From: JAQGMJ01 sp036271855
GTDB lineage: Bacteria > Pseudomonadota > Gammaproteobacteria > Burkholderiales > JAEUOS01
Assembly (NCBI GenBank): GCA_036271855.1
Contig: DATAZV010000451.1
Span: forward strand, 1-18,818
Length of the DNA stretch: 18,818 bases
Reading direction: 5' to 3'
The notes beneath the pieces were generated by a model that made no database searches, was not told where the DNA came from, and was given only the letters and a program-made list of their open reading frames with translations. The position numbers and the translations under genes were made by a program. Below, one piece after another: positions 13,976 through 18,818 of this stretch. Every line of letters begins with the position of its first letter. Within the stretch, counting starts at the first letter, position 1.

Positions 13976-15196
13976 ATGAGTCCTCCGTCCAACCCGCAAA
14001 ACGCTCGCTCGAAAATCCAGCGCCCCTGGAACGAGCGCGAGGGCCTGGTGCGCCCGCGTGCCGAAGAAGAGCCGGTTTCGATCCAGCGCCAGCACGCGCC
14101 GTTGAAGGGGCGCGGGGCCAACATCGCGCCGCAGGTGCGCTTCGATGCGCTCAAGCGCGAGACGGTCGACGATGGCTGGGTGGAAAGCAACCAGGCACGG
14201 GCCGCCGAAGAAGAGGCGCCGCCGCCCAAGACCACGGTGACGGTGCAGACAGCCAAGAGCATCATCAGCAGCAACGATTCGCCGGACATCGGCTTCCGGC
14301 TGTCGATCAACCCGTATTACGGTTGCGAGCATGGCTGTATTTATTGCTATGCGCGGCCGAGTTATGCCTACTGGGGGCTGTCGCCGGGCATCGATTTCGA
14401 GACCAAGCTGTTCGCCAAGGCGAATGCGGCCGAATTGCTGGTGAAGGAGTTGTCCAAGCCGAGCTACAAGTGCGAGCTGATCGCCATCGGCATGAATACC
14501 GATTGCTACCAGCCGATCGAGCGTGAATGGAAAATCACCCGCTCGCTGCTGGAGATTTGCGCCGAGTTCAAACAGCCGATCGGGCTGGTGACCAAGTCGG
14601 CGCTGGTGGAGCGCGATATCGACATTCTTGCGCCAATGGCCGCGCAGGGGCTGGCGAAGGTGTACATCTCCTGCGCTTCCCTGGATGGCGATCTGGTGCG
14701 CAAGCTGGAGCCGCGCGCGGCGGCGCCGCACAAGCGCATCGAGACCATCCGCAAGCTGGCGGATGCCGGCATTCCGGTCGGCATACTCGCCGCGCCGCTG
14801 ATTCCGATGCTCAACGACCGCGACATCGAGACGGTGCTGGAGGCGGCTTGGGAAGCGGGCGCGCGCGAAGCCTCGTACACCCTGGTGCGCCTGCCGCACG
14901 AGTTGCGCGAGATTTTCAAGGACTGGCTGGCGCGTTACTTCCCGATGCGCGCCGAGCATGTGATGAGCATCATCCGCCAGAGTCGCGGCGGCAAAGAGAA
15001 CGAAACCGGGTTCGGCAAGCGCATGAGCGGGGAAGGGGTGTTCGCCGAGCTGATCGCCCAACGCTTCAAGAAGGCTTGCGAGCGCCACGGTTTCAACCAG
15101 CGCGAATACAAAAGGGGTGGTAACACCGGCCTGTTCGCGGTGCCGGAGCGCTTGCGCCCAAAGCCGAAAGAGCAGCCGCAGCTCTCGCTGTTCTGA
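13976..15196 (+). CDS. PA0069-family radical SAM protein (SPL-like)
   Basis: A 406-residue protein. The iron-sulphur motif C-x3-C-x2-C is at C117, C121 and C124 within YYGCEHGCIYCYARPSY. It is followed by a TIM-barrel-like domain with VYISCASLDGDLVRKLEPRA and IPVGILAAPLIPMLND. This matches the PA0069/Rv2578c family related to spore photoproduct lyase-like enzymes, whose reaction is not established. The first ~90 residues are a hydrophilic N-terminus typical of the family (KGRGANIAPQVRFD). The C-terminus ends KPKEQPQLSLF, a short motif (QLSLF) that resembles the beta-clamp-binding consensus Q-L-x-L-F; this is inference. It has its own promoter and a probably leaderless start. It lies between maf and an ABC importer with no clear functional link to either. 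Confidence 0.92.
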   Translation: MSPPSNPQNARSKIQRPWNEREGLVRPRAEEEPVSIQRQHAPLKGRGANIAPQVRFDALKRETVDDGWVESNQARAAEEEAPPPKTTVTVQTAKSIISSNDSPDIGFRLSINPYYGCEHGCIYCYARPSYAYWGLSPGIDFETKLFAKANAAELLVKELSKPSYKCELIAIGMNTDCYQPIEREWKITRSLLEICAEFKQPIGLVTKSALVERDIDILAPMAAQGLAKVYISCASLDGDLVRKLEPRAAAPHKRIETIRKLADAGIPVGILAAPLIPMLNDRDIETVLEAAWEAGAREASYTLVRLPHELREIFKDWLARYFPMRAEHVMSIIRQSRGGKENETGFGKRMSGEGVFAELIAQRFKKACERHGFNQREYKRGGNTGLFAVPERLRPKPKEQPQLSLF

Positions 15197-15214
15197 GCGG
15201 GCCTGGGCTGGCCA

Positions 15215-15237
15215 AGGCTTCGCCGATGGCGAAGCCT
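15215..15237 (+). other. Perfect 10-bp hairpin after the radical SAM gene
   Basis: AGGCTTCGCC and GGCGAAGCCT pair perfectly around a GAT loop, 18 bases after the stop codon. No T-run follows. It is the first of three consecutive hairpins in this gap; the second, weaker one is GTCTA/TAGAC at 15251-15267. Confidence 0.5.
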
Positions 15238-15272
15238 CGCTTCGCAATTCGTCTATTTTCAGTAGACTGCGG

Positions 15273-15304
15273 CGCAGGCATGCTATGCCTGCGTGCGATT
15301 TTTT
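15273..15304 (+). terminator. Likely intrinsic terminator of the radical SAM gene
   Basis: CGCAGGCAT (15273-15281) and ATGCCTGCG (15285-15293) form a perfect 9-bp stem with a GCT loop. A run of six T follows at 15299-15304, five bases after the stem. The slightly long stem-to-T distance is unusual, but placement between two separate plus-strand units fits termination. Confidence 0.6.
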
Positions 15305-15358
15305 GTTGCACTGCATTAAACACGCTTCACATAAGCTGCGCCGCGACCGGCGAACCGG

Positions 15359-15364
15359 TAAAAT
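15359..15364 (+). promoter_or_regulatory. Possible -10 box upstream of the ABC binding-protein gene
   Basis: TAAAAT, within CCGGTAAAATCGCG, lies 35 bases before the ATG. It matches the A-rich -10 style seen upstream of yebC and nadD. No proper -35 is found at 17 bases. An alternative weak pair is TTGCAC (15306-15311) with CATAAG (15330-15335). Confidence 0.3.
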
Positions 15365-15398
15365 CGCGCCGGGTTGGACAATTTTTGGAGACATAATC

Positions 15399-16415
15399 AT
15401 GAAACGCATCCTCGCGTTGGCGGCGGTGACCGCCGCGCTGGCCTCGTCTTTTGCATTCGCGCAAGCCCCCGAGAAAAAGGACGTGCATATTTCCGTCGGC
15501 GGCAAGCCGGCGCTGTACTACCTGCCGCTGACCATCGCCGAGCAGCTCGGCTATTTCAAGGACGAAGGCCTGAACGTGAAGATCAGCGACTTCGCCGGCG
15601 GCTCCCAATCCCTGCAGGCGGTGGTGGGCGGCTCGGCAGACGTGGTCTCGGGGGCCTTCGAGCACACCATCAACATGCAGGCGAAAAAGATCTCGATGAT
15701 CGCCTTCGTGCAGATGGGCCGCGCGCCGCAGATTTCCATCGGCATCTCCAAGGCCAAGGCGGCCAGCTACAAGGGGCCGGCCGACTTGAAGGGCCTGAAA
15801 TTCGGCGTCTCGGCGCCGGGCTCTTCCACCAACATCATCCTCAATGCCTTCATCGCCAAGGGCGGCCTCAAGCCCAACGACGTGGCCATTGTCGGCGTGG
15901 GTACCGGCGCCGGTGCGATCGCCGCGGTAAAAAGCGGCCAGATCGACGGCACCTCCAACACCGACCCGGTGATGACCAAGCTGGAGCTGGACGGCGCACT
16001 GAAAATCATCGCCGATGCCCGCACCATGAAGGGCACCGAGGCGATTTTTGGCGGCCCGCTGCCGGCCGCTTCGCTGTACGCCCCCACCAAGTGGGTGCGG
16101 GAGAATCCGAATACCGTGCAGGCCCTGACCAATGCCATCGTGCGCGCCGACAAGTGGATCGCCAAGGCTTCCGCGCCCGACGTTGCCAAGACGGTGCCGG
16201 CTGCCTACTTGCTGGGCGACCAGGCGCTCTACCTGTTCGCCTTCGACAAGGTGAAGGATTCGATTTCCACCGACGGCATGATTTCGGAGCCGGCGGTGAA
16301 AAACATGCTCAAGGTGCTGGCCTCCTATAACCCGGAAATCAAGCCGGCCGAAATCAAGCTGAACGAAACCTTCACCAACGACTTCGTCAAAAAGGCCAAC
16401 GCCAAATACAAGTAG
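15399..16415 (+). CDS. NitT/TauT-type ABC transporter periplasmic substrate-binding protein (SsuA-like)
   Basis: A 338-residue exported protein. The signal peptide MKRILALAAVTAALASSFAF plus A is followed by QAPEKKD, with cleavage likely after residue 21. The mature part has the NMT1/SsuA-like pattern LPLTIAEQLGYFKDEGLNVK, then FAGGSQSLQAVVGGSADVVS. Such proteins deliver nitrate, sulfonates, taurine, thiamine precursors, aromatic acids or similar ligands; the ligand here is not readable. The ATG at 15399 has GGAGA seven bases upstream. The matching ATPase and permease genes follow downstream, but only after a 194-base gap with a candidate terminator and a hairpin. That would let the binding protein be made in excess over the membrane parts. 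No ssuD, tauD or ssuE gene is linked, so a sulfonate role is not supported. Confidence 0.92.
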   Translation: MKRILALAAVTAALASSFAFAQAPEKKDVHISVGGKPALYYLPLTIAEQLGYFKDEGLNVKISDFAGGSQSLQAVVGGSADVVSGAFEHTINMQAKKISMIAFVQMGRAPQISIGISKAKAASYKGPADLKGLKFGVSAPGSSTNIILNAFIAKGGLKPNDVAIVGVGTGAGAIAAVKSGQIDGTSNTDPVMTKLELDGALKIIADARTMKGTEAIFGGPLPAASLYAPTKWVRENPNTVQALTNAIVRADKWIAKASAPDVAKTVPAAYLLGDQALYLFAFDKVKDSISTDGMISEPAVKNMLKVLASYNPEIKPAEIKLNETFTNDFVKKANAKYK

Positions 16416-16439
16416 GCCGGTGGCCGGGGAGTGAACCGC

Positions 16440-16478
16440 AGCCCGGAGCGCGAACCAGCGATCCGGGCTTCGATTTTT
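16440..16478 (+). terminator. Candidate terminator/attenuator after the binding-protein gene
   Basis: AGCCCGGA (16440-16447) and TCCGGGCT (16462-16469) form an 8-bp stem with a 14-base loop. TCGA and then five T (16474-16478) follow. It may end or reduce transcription between the binding-protein gene and the rest of the importer. Confidence 0.45.
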
Positions 16479-16490
16479 CGCGATTTTTCG

Positions 16491-16496
16491 TATACT
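16491..16496 (+). promoter_or_regulatory. Possible -10 box before the ABC ATPase gene (TATACT)
   Basis: TATACT matches five of six positions of the -10 consensus. The two preceding copies of CGATTTTTCG give no good -35. If active, transcription starts near 16503, leaving a leader of about 107 bases that contains the hairpin at 16516-16543. Confidence 0.35.
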
Positions 16497-16515
16497 CCAC
16501 CGCTGCCACGCCTGA

Positions 16516-16543
16516 CGCGCCGGTAGCAACATCTACCGGCGCG
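16516..16543 (+). other. Strong 11-bp hairpin in the leader of the ATPase gene
   Basis: CGCGCCGGTAG (16516-16526) and CTACCGGCGCG (16533-16543) pair perfectly around the loop CAACAT. There is no T-run, so it is not an intrinsic terminator. It may stabilise the upstream mRNA 3' end or act in the leader of the downstream genes. Confidence 0.6.
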
Positions 16544-16609
16544 GCGCCGCACCGATGCCACAAGCCCCGGTCGCGGCGACCTGCGAACGCCACTGCCACC
16601 CGCTCAAGA

Positions 16610-17413
16610 ATGTCCGCCCTCAAGCTCAACGACATCACCTGCACCTTCCTTTCGCGCGACGACCCGTCCGCCCGCTACACCGCGGTGCGCAACGCCAGCA
16701 TCGCCGTGGAGGAGGGCGAGTTCGTCTCCGTGGTCGGTCCCACCGGCTGCGGCAAGTCGACCCTGCTCAACGTCGCCGCCGGCCTGCTGCAGCCGTCCAG
16801 CGGCGAGTGCCTGGTGTTCGGCGAGCCGCTCGCCGGCATCAACACTCGCGCCGGCTACCTGTTCCAGTCCGAGTCGCTGATGCCCTGGCGCCGCACCCTG
16901 GACAACGTCATCGCCGGCCTGCAGTTCCGCGGCGTGCCGAAGGAAGAGGCGGTGCCCCGGGGCGAGGAATGGCTGGCCCGCGTTGGCCTGGCCGGCTTCG
17001 GCCACCGCTACCCGCACCAGCTCTCCGGCGGCCAGCGCAAGCGCGTGGCCCTGGCGCAGTGCCTGATCCTCGACCCGAAGATCATCCTGATGGATGAACC
17101 CTTCTCCGCTCTCGACGTCCAGACCCGCCAGTTGATGGAAAACGAGTTGCTCGAACTGTGGGCCGCCGACCGCAAGTCGGTGCTGTTCATCACCCACGAC
17201 CTCGAAGAAGCCATCGCCCTCTCCGACCGCGTGATCGTACTTTCCGCCGGCCCCGAGACCCACCCCATCGGCGAATTCCCGATCGACCTGCCGCGCCCGC
17301 GCGATGTGTCGGAGGTGCGCCTGACCCCGCGCTTTCTCGAACTGCATGAGAAGATCTGGCATGCGATGAAAGAGGAAGTGCTCAAGGGTTACAAGCAGCA
17401 ACTTAAAGCGTAA
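16610..17413 (+). CDS. NitT/TauT-type ABC transporter ATP-binding protein (SsuB-like)
   Basis: A 267-residue cytoplasmic ATPase that powers the importer. All motifs are present: Walker A GPTGCGKS (43-50), Q-loop LFQSESLMPWRRT (Gln 86), signature LSGGQRKR (138-145), Walker B ILMDEP (159-164), D-loop SALD and the switch histidine in ITHDLEEA (196). The MPWR after the Q-loop is typical of the nitrate/sulfonate/taurine group. The C-terminal part after DRVIVLSAGPETHPIGEFPI also matches that group. The ATG at 16610 has no clear Shine-Dalgarno sequence but is the only start before the conserved N-terminus. The permease gene begins 12 bases after the stop, so these two form a tight operon. Confidence 0.95.
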   Translation: MSALKLNDITCTFLSRDDPSARYTAVRNASIAVEEGEFVSVVGPTGCGKSTLLNVAAGLLQPSSGECLVFGEPLAGINTRAGYLFQSESLMPWRRTLDNVIAGLQFRGVPKEEAVPRGEEWLARVGLAGFGHRYPHQLSGGQRKRVALAQCLILDPKIILMDEPFSALDVQTRQLMENELLELWAADRKSVLFITHDLEEAIALSDRVIVLSAGPETHPIGEFPIDLPRPRDVSEVRLTPRFLELHEKIWHAMKEEVLKGYKQQLKA

Positions 17414-17425
17414 CCCGTCACGATT

Positions 17426-18247
17426 ATGTGGAAACGTCTTAAACCCAACCGCAAGAACCTGCGCATCTACCAGGTGCTGATCGTCGTGCTGCTGCTCGCT
17501 TTCTGGTACCTGGGCACCAACCCCAACCTGCCGGCGATCTATTTCGACGACTCGAACAAGGCGCCGTTCTTTTTCGGCGAGCCGCAAAAAGTCCTCTCGC
17601 GTCTCTGGGACTGGTTCTACGGCGGCGAAATCTACGCCCACCTCTGGGTCACGCTCGTCGAGACCATGCTGGCCTTTGCCATCGGCACTGTCGCCGGGCT
17701 GGCCATCGGCTTGTGGCTGGGCCTGGCGCCGGCCTGGGCCGACGTGTTCGACCCCTTCATCAAGGGTGCCAACGCCATGCCGCGCGTCATCCTGGCGCCG
17801 ATCTTCATGGTCTGGTTCGGCCTGGGTGTCGGCTCCAAGGTGGCGCTGGGCTTCACCCTGGTGTTCTTCATCGTCTTCTTCAACGTCTACCAGGGTGTGC
17901 GTGAAGTCAGCCCGGTGGTGCTGGCCAATGCGCGCATGCTGGGGGCGAACAACCGGCAGTTGCTGCGCTCGGTCTACCTGCCCTCGGCGATGAGCTGGGT
18001 GTTCGCCTCGCTGCACAACGCGGTCGGCCTGGCATTTGTCGGCGCGGTGGTGGGCGAGTACCTCGGCTCGGCCTCCGGCGTCGGCTACCTGATCCATCAA
18101 GCCGAGGGTGTGTTCGACATCAACACCGTGTTCGCCGGCATCATCCTGCTGACCATCTTTGCCATCGTGCTCGACTGGATCGTCGGCATGATCGAAAAGC
18201 GCCTGATGGTGTGGCAGCCGCGTGCGGGAGAAACCGAGCGCATGTAG
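17426..18247 (+). CDS. NitT/TauT-type ABC transporter permease (SsuC-like)
   Basis: A 273-residue inner-membrane protein. After a basic N-terminus there are about six membrane segments, the first around VLIVVLLLAFWYLGT. The inner part is a BPD-transporter domain beginning HLWVTLVETMLAFAIGTVAG. The coupling (EAA) loop, which contacts the ATPase, reads VLANARMLGANNRQLLRSVY followed by LPS. The last helices include FAGIILLTIFAIVLDWIVGM. An extra periplasmic segment between helices 1 and 2 (about residues 31-70) is somewhat long. It follows the ATPase gene by 12 bases and almost certainly forms a homodimer with it. The ribosome-binding site is poor. Confidence 0.95.
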   Translation: MWKRLKPNRKNLRIYQVLIVVLLLAFWYLGTNPNLPAIYFDDSNKAPFFFGEPQKVLSRLWDWFYGGEIYAHLWVTLVETMLAFAIGTVAGLAIGLWLGLAPAWADVFDPFIKGANAMPRVILAPIFMVWFGLGVGSKVALGFTLVFFIVFFNVYQGVREVSPVVLANARMLGANNRQLLRSVYLPSAMSWVFASLHNAVGLAFVGAVVGEYLGSASGVGYLIHQAEGVFDINTVFAGIILLTIFAIVLDWIVGMIEKRLMVWQPRAGETERM

Positions 18248-18274
18248 CTCGGGCGCGGTGATACGCTTCAAGCC

Positions 18275-18655
18275 ATGGCGAACCTCCTGAACCGGCTCAA
18301 GGGGCTGCTGGCCCCCGCAGCACACCCCATCGGCGCGGCCTGCATCTGCGCGCGGCCGCCGTTTCATTTCAGCCTGTTCGAGCGCGCGGAACTGGGCACA
18401 GATGAGCACTTCGCCGAAGTCGCGGTGGACAACTGCAAGCGCTGCGGCCAGCTCTGGCTGCACTATGGCCTTGAAGATCCGCAGGACAGCGGCGCCGGCC
18501 GCTGGTGGCGCGCCGCCGTCGAACCCGAGCAGCGCGCCGCGCTCACCGCGCAGGAGGCGCGCGCCTTCATCGAGCAGCAATACGCCTGCTTTGCCGGCGG
18601 CAGCTATTTCGACTCCACCGGGTTCGAGCAGCGGGCACCGATCCGGGTGGCTTGA
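18275..18655 (+). CDS. Hypothetical protein with CxC and CxxC cysteine pairs
   Basis: A 126-residue soluble protein I do not recognise. It holds two cysteine pairs, ACICARPP (C23, C25) and DNCKRCGQLW (C54, C57), spaced like a small zinc ribbon. These are followed by WLHYGLEDP, GRWWRAAV, LTAQEARAFIEQQYACFAGG and FDSTGFEQRAP. There is no signal peptide or membrane segment. The ATG at 18275 lies 27 bases after the permease stop, so it could be the last gene of the importer operon. However, TGATAC-like bases just before it leave an independent, near-leaderless start possible. Codon use looks like its neighbours. Confidence 0.7.
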   Translation: MANLLNRLKGLLAPAAHPIGAACICARPPFHFSLFERAELGTDEHFAEVAVDNCKRCGQLWLHYGLEDPQDSGAGRWWRAAVEPEQRAALTAQEARAFIEQQYACFAGGSYFDSTGFEQRAPIRVA

Positions 18656-18678
18656 GCGCTACCACTACTTCGGTGTTC

Positions 18679-18762
18679 CGTCATCCTGAGCGAAGCGAAG
18701 AATCTGCTTTTCCGCACGCTGATCACTTCAAAAGCAGATTCTTCGCTTCGCTCAGAATGACG
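18679..18762. repeat. Long near-perfect inverted repeat (palindromic intergenic element)
   Basis: Two arms of 33 bases, 18679-18711 and 18730-18762, are reverse complements with one mismatch (C18685 against A18756), around an 18-base loop. The arm contains CTGAGCGAAGCGAAGAATCT. Such GAGCGAAGCGAAGAATC palindromes are dispersed in many bacterial genomes, from memory. It starts 23 bases after the last gene and could act as a bidirectional terminator or a MITE-like element. The remaining bases to the edge show no gene; the final CACCCCATCCCCACCCTGG may be the start of another intergenic repeat. Confidence 0.88.
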
Positions 18763-18818
18763 CAGGCTTCGTAGTCGATGGGAATCCGAGTTGGTACTTC
18801 ACCCCATCCCCACCCTGG

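Noticed and set aside
13601..15505. Minus-strand open frame of 634 codons opposite maf and the radical SAM gene
   Set aside because: Same shadow character; it spans a real terminator and promoter and has no recognisable motif.
15399..18247. Specific call as a sulfonate (Ssu) or taurine (Tau) importer
   Set aside because: The family fits, but no desulfonating enzyme or flavin reductase gene is linked, so the substrate was left open.
16604..18580. Minus-strand open frame of 658 codons across the ABC genes
   Set aside because: It lies opposite three well-supported genes. Its His/Arg/Gln/Gly/Ala-rich sequence without domains is typical of a high-GC antisense shadow.

Overview
The window is ordinary-looking chromosome from a high-GC proteobacterium, most likely a betaproteobacterium of the order Burkholderiales. 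Three things point there: the conserved order yebC - purD - hemF - nadD - rsfS - rlmH - maf, a Bug-family (TctC-like) periplasmic binding protein, and alanine/lysine-rich protein extensions. These are family-level inferences, since no database search was possible. I found no rRNA, tRNA, CRISPR array, insertion sequence, integrase or phage gene.

Left edge (1-1062, minus strand): an EamA/DMT permease followed by the start of a short-chain dehydrogenase cut by the window edge, probably one operon. Divergent from it (1238 on, plus strand) is a small cupin protein. Everything after it is on the plus strand: yebC (translation factor/regulator family), purD (purine synthesis), a TPR protein with a glycosyltransferase-like C-terminus, a second EamA permease whose TTG start overlaps the TPR stop codon, and a YdcF/DUF218 membrane protein.

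Middle (7366-13933): hemF (heme synthesis) with a consensus -10 box only six bases from its GTG start, so probably leaderless. Then come a Bug solute-binding protein, nadC, a LOG-family protein, nadD, rsfS, rlmH and maf. Two NAD-synthesis genes (nadC, nadD) lie here, and the Bug gene is 22 bases upstream of nadC, which hints at uptake of a pyridine carboxylate. The standout gene is rsfS. Its normal ribosome-silencing domain carries a roughly 215-residue histone-H1-like tail made of about 30 lysine pentapeptide repeats, and rlmH is translationally coupled behind it.

Right part (13976-18655): a PA0069-type radical SAM protein with its own strong, possibly leaderless promoter; a terminator; and then a three-gene NitT/TauT (SsuA/SsuB/SsuC-like) ABC importer. 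A candidate terminator, a -10-like box and a strong 11-bp hairpin separate the binding-protein gene from the ATPase and permease genes. A small cysteine-containing protein of unknown function follows. The window ends in a long near-perfect inverted repeat (33-base arms, one mismatch) that looks like a dispersed palindromic element.

No clearly new multi-gene system is visible. The best leads are the RsfS-histone-tail fusion (with a dnaX-like slippery heptamer at the junction), the Bug-nadC pairing, the leaderless promoters, and the terminal palindrome.
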